This document shows positions 16,238-23,285 of a DNA stretch of 64,000 nucleotides, piece by piece. This DNA comes from Orlajensenia sp001423545. Its GTDB lineage: Bacteria; Actinomycetota; Actinomycetes; Actinomycetales; Microbacteriaceae. A model generated the notes under the pieces. The model made no database searches. It was not told the DNA's origin and saw only the letters and a list, made by a program, of their open reading frames with translations. The position numbers and the translations under genes are program-made. The first letter of the stretch is position 1, and every line of letters starts with the position of its first letter. The stretch is taken from positions 310,001-374,000 of the forward strand of contig LMOK01000002.1 in assembly GCA_001423545.1 (NCBI GenBank). Direction: 5' to 3'.

Positions 16238-16990
16238 GTGGACACGATCCCCGATGACAAGCCCAGGCTGACCGCTCTCACGCGGCCACTGCTCACCCCG
16301 CGAACCAGCGAGCTGTTCCAGCAACTCGACCTCGACACCCTCGCCGAGATGAAGGCGCTGCGCGACGAGTTCAGTCGCTTCCTTCAGCGCTACAAGTTCG
16401 GCATGGACGAGATCGTCACGAAGCTGTCGATCCTGCGCGAGGAGTTCAGCGAGCAGGAGGACCACAACCCGATCGAGCACATCTCCTGCCGGCTCAAGTC
16501 GACCGACGGCGTTCTCGAGAAGCTCGACCGCAAGGGCATCGAGCCCTCGTTCGACGCCATCCGCTCGTCCATCACCGACATCGCGGGCGTGCGCGTCACC
16601 TGCAGCTTCGTCTCCGACGTCTACCGCATCGTCGACATGATCACGGCGCAGCAGGATGTCCGCGTGCTGAGCATCAAGGACTACATCGCCCGCCCGAAGC
16701 CGAACGGCTACCGCAGCCTGCACGTCATCCTCGAGGTGCCGGTCTTCCTCTCCGGCGGACCCGTCCCCGTCACGGTCGAGGTGCAGTTCCGCACCGTCGC
16801 CATGGACTTCTGGGCGAGCCTCGAGCACAAGACCTACTACAAGTACGACAAGCAGGTCCCGCAGCACCTCGTCGACGGCCTGACCGAGGCCGCCGAGACC
16901 GCCGCCAGGCTCGACGAGACGATGGAGCGCCTGCACCGGGAGGTGCACGGCCACCCGGCCCCGCGACGTGCCCAGGTGCTCGAGGCCTGA
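16238..16990 (+). CDS. Small alarmone synthetase ((p)ppGpp synthetase, RelQ/RelP type)
   Basis: A 250-residue single-domain GTP pyrophosphokinase. The RelA/SpoT synthetase fold is visible: ISCRLKSTDGVLEKLDRKGI, the G-loop region DIAGVRVTCSFVSDVYRIVDMI (about residues 113-134), KPNGYRSLHVILEVP (about 155-169), VEVQFRTVAMDFWASLEHKTYYK (about 178-200, the conserved E-x-Q and ASLEHK elements). There is no N-terminal HD hydrolase domain and no TGS/ACT regulatory part, so it is a synthesis-only enzyme. It makes pppGpp/ppGpp from GTP/GDP and ATP. The start is GTG 16238 with a -10 hexamer six bases before. It is convergent with the FrhB-like gene, with eight bases between stops. Confidence 0.93.
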   Translation: MDTIPDDKPRLTALTRPLLTPRTSELFQQLDLDTLAEMKALRDEFSRFLQRYKFGMDEIVTKLSILREEFSEQEDHNPIEHISCRLKSTDGVLEKLDRKGIEPSFDAIRSSITDIAGVRVTCSFVSDVYRIVDMITAQQDVRVLSIKDYIARPKPNGYRSLHVILEVPVFLSGGPVPVTVEVQFRTVAMDFWASLEHKTYYKYDKQVPQHLVDGLTEAAETAARLDETMERLHREVHGHPAPRRAQVLEA

Positions 16991-16998
16991 CGGCGGTG

Positions 16999-18255
16999 TC
17001 AGGGGCGCCGTGAACGGGAGCGGTCCGCCCGCACTCTGCTGTAGGTGCCCCGGGCCGTGCGCGCGACCAGGCCGAGTCGGCCGGCCGCGAACGCGAGGAG
17101 GCCGAACCCGACGAATCGGGGCGGGCGGATGCCGGCGGCACGCGTGCCCGCGAGCCGACCGGCGAGGGTCTGGCGTCGCTTGCGCTGCAGCGGCTGAACC
17201 GCATCGAGCTCGTCGATCGACAGGGGAGATGCGACGAGGATCCCCGCGGCGATGGCGCGGGCAACCACGTCGCGCCCCCGCGTGGTCCGGGCGATCAGGG
17301 CGCTGATGCCGTCGCCCTCGGTGAAGTCGGGGTAGCCGCGTTCATCCGATCGCCAGAAGTCGGCTGCGGTGATGTCCGAGCTCTCGCCGATGCCGTCGGG
17401 GCAGATCTTGCAGCGCCACTGCACGGTGGGTCCGAGGTGATCGCCCCAGGACTCGTCGTAGGACGCGGAGTGTTCGGTCCCCTCCGCCGTGACCGCGGTG
17501 AAGCGGCCCGGCCACCCCCTCCCGCGATACCAGAGGTCGCGCAGTGCGCCGCCCGGCTGCACGCCGAGTGCGGTCACGAGCGAGTCCGTGGCCGACTGGC
17601 TGGGCGTCCCGGCGCAGTAGAAGGACAGGAGCAGGGGGCCGTCGGCGGATCCCGGTGGGCGCATCGCGCGCAGGGCGGATGCCTCGCACGGCTTCCCGAC
17701 GACCGCGGACGCCTCGGCCGTCGCCAGTGGATTGGCGGCGATCGAGACCGGGGCATAGCGTGATCCGGCGGCGGCGAGCGCCTCGTCCCGAGTCATGATG
17801 CTCACGCTCACCGTCCTACGCGGGTTTCCCGCCTCGGCCTGGGCACCGACGACCCGAGCGGCCTCGCCGGTCTCGACCAGCCAGGCGGCCAAGGCGGTGA
17901 TGGTGCCGCCGCTGCTGCCCCTCCGGCGGATCTCGGGGTCGGCGGCCCACGCCGACCACGCCTGCACGACCGGCCCCATCGTCGGGTGCCGCTGGGACTC
18001 CTCCGGGTTCTGCGCGCGCACGAGGATGCCGGGGCATGCCCGCCGCAGGGTGTCGACCGCTCCAGCGGCCGCGACTCCCTCGTTGATACGCCTCGGACGG
18101 CTGTAGCCGTCCTCGTCGAGTGCCATCGTGAGCCCACTGTCGAGGAGGGCGCATGCCCCGCACCCCGAGCAGTTCCCCTCAGCCACCACCCGTGCGATCG
18201 CGCTGTCGAGGGCCGCGCCTTCGCCGGCATCGCTCCTCGTGGCTCTGATGCGCAT
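16999..18255 (-). CDS. FrhB/F420-hydrogenase beta-subunit-like Fe-S protein of the glycan locus
   Basis: A 418-residue protein. The N-terminus has a ferredoxin-like site, GNCSGCGACALLDSGLTMAL (about residues 28-47), then DEDGYSRP and ACPG. The FrhB/FdhB C-terminal domain follows, with RRRGSSGGTITALAAWL (about 110-126) and the cysteine/Asp signature WRCKICPDGIGESSDITAADFW (about 280-301). The usual second CxxCxxC cluster is reduced to single cysteines, so it may hold only one cluster. Such proteins occur in exopolysaccharide clusters beside pyruvyl transferases, as here (21518-22597), where their reaction is not known. It is transcribed alone from TAGCAT six bases before ATG. It marks the left edge of the glycan locus. 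Confidence 0.85.
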   Translation of the reverse strand: MRIRATRSDAGEGAALDSAIARVVAEGNCSGCGACALLDSGLTMALDEDGYSRPRRINEGVAAAGAVDTLRRACPGILVRAQNPEESQRHPTMGPVVQAWSAWAADPEIRRRGSSGGTITALAAWLVETGEAARVVGAQAEAGNPRRTVSVSIMTRDEALAAAGSRYAPVSIAANPLATAEASAVVGKPCEASALRAMRPPGSADGPLLLSFYCAGTPSQSATDSLVTALGVQPGGALRDLWYRGRGWPGRFTAVTAEGTEHSASYDESWGDHLGPTVQWRCKICPDGIGESSDITAADFWRSDERGYPDFTEGDGISALIARTTRGRDVVARAIAAGILVASPLSIDELDAVQPLQRKRRQTLAGRLAGTRAAGIRPPRFVGFGLLAFAAGRLGLVARTARGTYSRVRADRSRSRRP

Positions 18256-18261
18256 GGACCG

Positions 18262-18267
18262 ATGCTA
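18262..18267 (-). promoter_or_regulatory. -10 element for the leaderless FrhB-like gene
   Basis: On the minus strand TAGCAT (18267-18262), then CGGTCC, then ATG 18255. Confidence 0.58.
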
Positions 18268-18331
18268 GCGGTCGGTCCCGCGACGTCGCCGTCGCCGTGG
18301 GAAGCCACGCCCTTGTCGCGTCGCCACGGCA

Positions 18332-18344
18332 GCCCTATCCTGAG
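18332..18344 (+). promoter_or_regulatory. Shared -10 region (GCCCTATCCTGAG) before glycosyltransferase
   Basis: Identical over 13 bases to 14103-14115. TATCCT at 18336-18341 would give a start near 18348 and a leader of about 43 bases before ATG 18391. Confidence 0.5.
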
Positions 18345-18390
18345 CACGAGCGGCCTGTCGGCTGCCGATCGAGCCCGATTCGAAGGACGT

Positions 18391-19410
18391 ATGCGAGTGA
18401 CCGCACAGCATCACGGCCGACATCTGAGCATGGCCGTCGCGATGCGGGTGTACAACAGCGAGCGCTTCGTCGGGGACCATCTCCGGTCGCTCATCACCCA
18501 GTCGGTCGTACCCGACGAGATCGTGATCGGCGACGACGGCTCCACGGACGGAACGAGGGCGGTGATCGAGACCGTGCGGTCCGAGGCTGCCGAGAGGCCG
18601 GAGAGCGCAGGGATCGTCTGGACGCTGCTGCCGTCCGAGCACCACGGCATCGCCGGCAACATCGAACGCACGATGGCCGCGTGCACCGCCGACATCGTGG
18701 TCGTGTGCGATCACGATGACATCAGCTATCCCGATCGCTTCGAGCGCATCCGGGATGCCTTCGAGTCACGGCCCGCCCTGCTCTTCGTGCACGGGGACGC
18801 AGACCTCATCGACGAGACCGGAGCGTCGATGGGGGCGCGGCTGGCGGCGACCCAAGCGGTGAGCGACTGGGAGCGCGGCCGCTACGGCGCGGGTGAGGCG
18901 CTGGACGTGCTCATCCGTCGGAACATCGTCACCGGCGCGACGGCCGCATTCCGGCGGGTGCTTCTCCAGTCGGCCACGCCGTTCCCGCGCAGTTGGGTCT
19001 ACGACGAATGGCTCGGGATCGTCGCCGCCGGGCTGGGCGGCACCGACTACCTCGGCGATCCCACCATCGGCTATCGGCAGCACAGTTCCAACAAGACCGG
19101 CGTGCGCCGGCGGGGGGCCCGCGAGCGGATGGCCCTCCTCCTGACTCCCGGCGCGGCTCGGAACGAGCGTCTGCGCACTCGTGCCGAGGTGCTGGTCTCC
19201 CGGTTCGAATCCCTGGGTGACCGGGTGCCACCGGCTCGCCTGGCCCTCGCGCAGCAGAAGCTCGATCACGAGCGGGCGAGGAACGCCTTCCCCGTCAACC
19301 GCCTCCGCCGTGCGATCCCGGTGCTGCGCGCCGCATCCACCGGGGCGTACGGACGTTTCGCGCGCGGCAGGAAAGACGTCCTGCTCGATCTGGTGCAGCC
19401 GATCCGATAG
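18391..19410 (+). CDS. Family 2 glycosyltransferase (GT-A)
   Basis: A 339-residue cytosolic GT2 enzyme. The N-terminal Rossmann-like part shows LSMAVAMRVYNSERFVGDHL, then the nucleotide-binding DDGSTDGT (about residues 49-56). VVCDHDDISYPDRFERI (about 104-120) supplies a DxDD-type metal site. SWVYDEWLGIVAAG is the acceptor-side region with the catalytic-base candidate Asp. No membrane helix. It would add one sugar to a lipid-linked glycan. ATG 18391 is chosen because AAGGA lies four bases before it; an in-frame reading upstream to 17986 is antisense to the FrhB-like gene and lacks conserved residues. It is convergent with the cytidylyltransferase gene five bases away. Confidence 0.9.
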   Translation: MRVTAQHHGRHLSMAVAMRVYNSERFVGDHLRSLITQSVVPDEIVIGDDGSTDGTRAVIETVRSEAAERPESAGIVWTLLPSEHHGIAGNIERTMAACTADIVVVCDHDDISYPDRFERIRDAFESRPALLFVHGDADLIDETGASMGARLAATQAVSDWERGRYGAGEALDVLIRRNIVTGATAAFRRVLLQSATPFPRSWVYDEWLGIVAAGLGGTDYLGDPTIGYRQHSSNKTGVRRRGARERMALLLTPGAARNERLRTRAEVLVSRFESLGDRVPPARLALAQQKLDHERARNAFPVNRLRRAIPVLRAASTGAYGRFARGRKDVLLDLVQPIR

Positions 19411-19415
19411 TTCGG

Positions 19416-19880
19416 TCAGGCCTCGTTGGCGATGGTGTCGTCGCCTCGATCGAGTATCTCGAGTGCCCGTCGAAGCACGGTGCTCGAGGTGTGCACCGTG
19501 TACGGGAAGTACACGATCTCGACTCCGACCTCGGCGAATCTGCGCTCCAGTCGGAGGCCCTTCTCCGTTCCTCGCCAGTCGTCGCCCTTGAAGAATACAT
19601 CGAAGCCGACCTCGCGCCAGGTCTCCAGCTTGTCGGGCAGCACCTCGGCGCGGGCCTCGTCGACGAACGAGATGTGGCTGACGATCTCCAGGCGTTCGGC
19701 CAGAGGCACGATCGGCTGCGATCCCTTGGTGCGCAGCAGCATCTCGTCGGAGACCACGCCTGCGATCAGCACGTCGCAGTGGCTCTTCGCATGGCGCAGC
19801 AGGTTGAGATGGCCGACGTGGAAGAGGTCGAACGCACCGGCCGCATAGCCGATTCTGGGTCTGGAATCGTCGATCGTCAC
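19416..19880 (-). CDS. Cytidylyltransferase (TagD/glycerol-3-phosphate cytidylyltransferase-like)
   Basis: A 154-residue nucleotidyltransferase. The HxGH motif is in AGAFDLFHVGHLNLLRHAK (about residues 14-32) and the second motif is RTKGSQPIVPLAERLEIV (about 50-67, the RTxG-type loop). FFKGDDWRGTEKG completes the active site. TagD-like enzymes join CTP with glycerol-3-phosphate or related alcohol phosphates to give CDP-alcohols. A CDP-alcohol phosphotransferase is encoded in the same locus (42327-43091), so the two may supply and use a CDP-linked group. The start is GTG 19880 with an AGAGGA site. It lies 134 bases downstream of the flippase gene on the same strand; the gap shows a CCCC/GGGG hairpin near 19991-20004 and no clear promoter. 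Confidence 0.88.
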   Translation of the reverse strand: MTIDDSRPRIGYAAGAFDLFHVGHLNLLRHAKSHCDVLIAGVVSDEMLLRTKGSQPIVPLAERLEIVSHISFVDEARAEVLPDKLETWREVGFDVFFKGDDWRGTEKGLRLERRFAEVGVEIVYFPYTVHTSSTVLRRALEILDRGDDTIANEA

Positions 19881-20014
19881 TGGGAGTCCTCTCGTTCGGT
19901 GCAGTTCGGGCGCACCGATCTCGGGTGTGAGAGTTTCTCAGATCGTAAACCGGGTGGTTCGTCGACGCCTAGTCTTTCGCGCCGAATCACCCCCGATCGA
20001 GGGGCGTCGTGCGC

Positions 20015-21514
20015 TCATTCAGGCGCAGCAGGCCGCCGCCGGAGGGATGGCAGCAGGCGGAGGAGGGAGAGGACATCGAGCACGTCGCGGCGTACCGGCC
20101 TGATCAGGAGGGCGGCGACGGCGTAGGTCAGGACCACGCTGACGATGCCCCCGATCAGTGCGACGAACGACGGCATTGACGAGAGGGCCACCGCGACTCC
20201 CCACCCCGCCGCTGCGCCCGCAGCGACGACGGCGAGCATCCGAAGTGCCTGCGTGTACAGCCGACGAGTCGGAATGACGGTGCGACGCGACAGCCAGGCG
20301 AGCGAGATCGGCCACGCGATCGCCGGGGCGACCGCGTAACCGACGGCGACCCCGATCACCCCGAAGAACGACCCGGCGACGATGCAGACGACCTTGATGG
20401 CCGACGTCACGAGGGTGTAGCGGAACAGGTCCGCCGTGAGCCCCTTCGACATGTAGATCCAGTACCCGACATAGGAGATGGTCTGGAAGATTCCGGCGAC
20501 GGCGAGCAGGCGGAGGATCGGCGTCACCCCGTCCCACTGCGGGCCGAGCAGGATCGCCGTGAGCGGGTCTGCGGTTGCGATCACGAGCCCGAGCCCGGCC
20601 ACGAGTGTGTACCCCAGGGCCTGCTGGCCGCGCAGCACGAAGGCGGCATAGCGCTTGCTGTCGTTGCTGAGTCGCGACAGCACGGGCAGGGCGACGCGCG
20701 TCGTCGGAGACCGAAGCTGGCCGAGCGGCTGCATGAGCAACTGGAAGCCGCGGTTGTAGATTCCGAGCTGCCCGGCACCGAAGCGGAAGCCGATGATCAC
20801 CGAGTCGACATTGTTGCTCACGTAGCCGATGAGCTGAGTGCCCACCATGTGCCAGCCGAACCGGAGCAGCCCTCCCATCGACTGCCCGCGGCGCGGGAGC
20901 CGCGGAAGCCAGCGGGCGCTCGAGACCACGACGAGGAGACCGACCACGCAGCCCGACAATTGCTGCACGGCGAGGGCCCAGTACCCCCATCCGGCCAGAG
21001 CGGTTGCGATGGCTGCGGCGAGACCGACTGCGGCCGCGAGGATGTCGCTCGCCGCCAGGACCGAGAACTTGAGGGCACGGTTGCGGTCTGCGCGATATTG
21101 CGTGGTGATTCCGTTGATGAGGAACGTGAGCGAGAGAACCCGGACCAGGTCCACGAGCTCCGGCTCACCGTAGAACGCGGCGACCAGGGGAGCGGACAGG
21201 GCCACGATCGCAGTGAGGACCAGTCCGATCCCGCTGTTGATCCACACCAGGTTGTCGCGCTGGCCCCGAGTCAGCGTCGGGCTCTGGATTGCGGCGGACG
21301 AGAGGCCGAAATCGCGGAAGATCTCGCCGATCCCGATGATCGTGAGCACCATGGCGAGGAGTCCGTAGTCGTGCGGGGTGAGCAGGCGCGAGAGGACGAC
21401 GACGGAGGCGACCTGGATCGCGATCCGTCCTCCCTGGCCGCCCAGAGTCACGGCGGCGCCACGCGCGGCAGCCTGCCCGAGGCTCCGGCGTGGTGGTTCG
21501 TCTGCGAGTGTCAC
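20015..21514 (-). CDS. Wzx-type polysaccharide flippase
   Basis: A 499-residue multi-pass protein of the MOP/Wzx (lipopolysaccharide biosynthesis protein) type, with about twelve to fourteen hydrophobic helices. Visible features are the amphipathic start RSLGQAAARGAAVTLGGQGG, the LLTPHDYGLLAMVLTIIGIG segment, and the central GWHMVGTQLIGYVSNNVDSV followed by GQLGIYNRGFQLLMQPLGQL, both typical of the family. It would flip a finished polyprenyl-linked repeat unit across the membrane. It starts at GTG 21514, three bases after the stop of the pyruvyl transferase gene, so it belongs to the operon of acetyltransferase, pyruvyl transferase and flippase. Confidence 0.92.
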   Translation of the reverse strand: MTLADEPPRRSLGQAAARGAAVTLGGQGGRIAIQVASVVVLSRLLTPHDYGLLAMVLTIIGIGEIFRDFGLSSAAIQSPTLTRGQRDNLVWINSGIGLVLTAIVALSAPLVAAFYGEPELVDLVRVLSLTFLINGITTQYRADRNRALKFSVLAASDILAAAVGLAAAIATALAGWGYWALAVQQLSGCVVGLLVVVSSARWLPRLPRRGQSMGGLLRFGWHMVGTQLIGYVSNNVDSVIIGFRFGAGQLGIYNRGFQLLMQPLGQLRSPTTRVALPVLSRLSNDSKRYAAFVLRGQQALGYTLVAGLGLVIATADPLTAILLGPQWDGVTPILRLLAVAGIFQTISYVGYWIYMSKGLTADLFRYTLVTSAIKVVCIVAGSFFGVIGVAVGYAVAPAIAWPISLAWLSRRTVIPTRRLYTQALRMLAVVAAGAAAGWGVAVALSSMPSFVALIGGIVSVVLTYAVAALLIRPVRRDVLDVLSLLRLLPSLRRRPAAPE

Positions 21515-21517
21515 GGG

Positions 21518-22597
21518 CTAGCTGATCGCCGAGCGGATCGCGTCGGTGGCCGGCAGCAGCCGTTCGCGTGCCCGGTCGAGCGTCGTCGCGACGGCCGAGG
21601 CGAGTCCGTCGTCAGAGGCACGGGCCTCGACGGATGCCGCCGGATCCGCGTCCGAGCGCAGATCCACCGTGGCCGTCCAACCGAGGTCGTCCAGGAGCGG
21701 CTTGAACTTGCGCGAGTAAGCCAGCGGGATGGCGGGGGTGCCGACCGAGAGGGCGTTGAGGCAGGCGTGCATGCGCGACCCGATGACGACCTCCGCCGAG
21801 GCGACCAGCGCACGCACATCGTCGAGGCCCGTCGGCGACAGGATCTCGGCGTCCGGGGCGTGGGCGGCCGCGAACTCCCGGATGGCGGGAGCGTCGTTGT
21901 CGGCATCCGTCGAGTCCAGCACATGGGGGAGGAGGGCGACGGTGCGGCCGGAGGAGGTGAGCCGCTCGTACACGCTCGCCACGACGGCGCGGTAGCCGCC
22001 GGCGTCGACGTGGGGATTGTCGCTCCAGAGCAGTCCGGAGACGTTGAGGACGACGTCCCTCGTCTTCGGTACGGCGGGAACGGGAAGGGCGAAGACCACA
22101 TCGGTCGTGAGCGTGGCGTCGGAACGCCCGAGCTTCTTCGCGTGTTCGAGGCTGTCGCTGTCGCGCACCAGCACCGCACCGGCCCGGTGGAGCGAGAACC
22201 GGCCGGTTGCGCGGCCTCGAACCGTCGTGAACGGACCGATGGTCTGCGGTCCCATGACCACGACGGCGCCGGCCTGCCGTGCGCACTCGGCCATGGCCGA
22301 CATGACGGCCAGCCGACGAGCGCCGTAGATGTCGGCGAAGCTGTCTCCGGCCCGGGTGTCGACCACGAGATCGAACTGCGAGAGCCACTGCTGCATCCCG
22401 AGTCGACCCGTCACGCGCTCTCGGGCGATGCTCGTGACCCGTCCGCCCGGGAGATGGCGATTCGGCTGGCCGAAGCTCTGGAAGGTGAACGACGCTTCAG
22501 GAACCGCCCCCTGCACGAGAGCGGCCGTGCCGGCCGCGAGAGCCCTGACCCCGAGGTTGGTGGAGAGGTCGTTGGCCCAGAGAACCAGCGTCCTCAT
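21518..22597 (-). CDS. Polysaccharide pyruvyl transferase family protein
   Basis: A 359-residue PS_pyruv_trans protein. Typical segments are LWANDLSTNLGVRALAAGT near the N-terminus, VVVMGPQTIGPF (about residues 109-120), VLVRDSDSLEHAKKLG (about 138-153), and ASAEVVIGSRMHACLNALSVG (about 265-285), the family's most conserved block (GxRxHaxixalsxgtP). It would transfer pyruvate from PEP to a sugar hydroxyl to form a ketal and give the glycan negative charge. ATG 22597 is the start: TGATG joins it to the acetyltransferase stop. An in-frame reading further upstream is antisense-like sequence and is excluded. The FrhB-like protein at the locus edge is a frequent partner of this family. Confidence 0.9.
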   Translation of the reverse strand: MRTLVLWANDLSTNLGVRALAAGTAALVQGAVPEASFTFQSFGQPNRHLPGGRVTSIARERVTGRLGMQQWLSQFDLVVDTRAGDSFADIYGARRLAVMSAMAECARQAGAVVVMGPQTIGPFTTVRGRATGRFSLHRAGAVLVRDSDSLEHAKKLGRSDATLTTDVVFALPVPAVPKTRDVVLNVSGLLWSDNPHVDAGGYRAVVASVYERLTSSGRTVALLPHVLDSTDADNDAPAIREFAAAHAPDAEILSPTGLDDVRALVASAEVVIGSRMHACLNALSVGTPAIPLAYSRKFKPLLDDLGWTATVDLRSDADPAASVEARASDDGLASAVATTLDRARERLLPATDAIRSAIS

Positions 22598-23157
22598 CAC
22601 CACCACCAGGGTTTCAGTCTGCGGTCGGGCAATCGGTAGGTGAGGTCGGTTGGCCGGTCGCCGATCTTCTTGGCGGGCACGCCGCCGACCAGGGTGAACG
22701 GCGCGACATCGCCCGAGACCACGGCACCGGCTGCCACCACGGCGCCTTCCCCGATCGTCGTGCCCGGCAAGATCGTGGCCCGCGCGCTGATCCAGGCCCG
22801 GTCGCCGATCGAGACCGGAGCCGATTCGTAGGCGAAGTCCAGCGACCGCCAGTCGTGCTGGCCGGTCCAGATGTGCACATCCGTCGACAGGTTCACGTCC
22901 GAGCCGAGAGTCAGGCCCCCGCGAGCATCGAGGATAGCCCCGTTGCCGATCGAGGAGCGCGGCCCGATGGACAGCCCGGTCGCGCGACGAACCTCGAAGC
23001 CGTGCGAGATCGTGGCCGTGTCGTGGATCCGGGCGCCCCACCAGCGCAGCACGACCACGCGGACCGCATGGATCGGGATCTTCCCGGCCAGCACGAGGGT
23101 GGCCATCTCGGCATCCCGTCGTCTCCGGGCCGCAGCACGCTTGATCTGCTTGAGCAT
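22597..23157 (-). CDS. Hexapeptide-repeat acyltransferase (WcaF/maltose-acetyltransferase-like)
   Basis: A 186-residue left-handed beta-helix enzyme, a trimer in its family. Hexapeptide turns run from about residue 60 to 165 (IGPRSSIGNGAILDARGGLTLG, ISARATILPGTTIGEGAVVAAGAVV). The catalytic His is probably in VHIWTGQHDW (about 93-102). VGGVPAKKIG closes the helix. The N-terminal 35 residues are basic (KQIKRAAARRRRD). It would O-acetylate a sugar inside the cell, before the unit is flipped. It is the first gene of the minus-strand operon that continues into pyruvyl transferase and flippase. The protein ends in LKPWWW, an unusual triple Trp. Confidence 0.9.
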   Translation of the reverse strand: MLKQIKRAAARRRRDAEMATLVLAGKIPIHAVRVVVLRWWGARIHDTATISHGFEVRRATGLSIGPRSSIGNGAILDARGGLTLGSDVNLSTDVHIWTGQHDWRSLDFAYESAPVSIGDRAWISARATILPGTTIGEGAVVAAGAVVSGDVAPFTLVGGVPAKKIGDRPTDLTYRLPDRRLKPWWW

Positions 23158-23285
23158 GCGATGAGACTATCCGCACATCTCCCGGCGACCCCACTGGTGT
23201 GCCGACGGAGAGAGTGTCACAGTGGATGTGCCCGAGAGGGCCGAGGCATGCGACTCGACCGGACAACCCGAAATGTGACGGCCAC

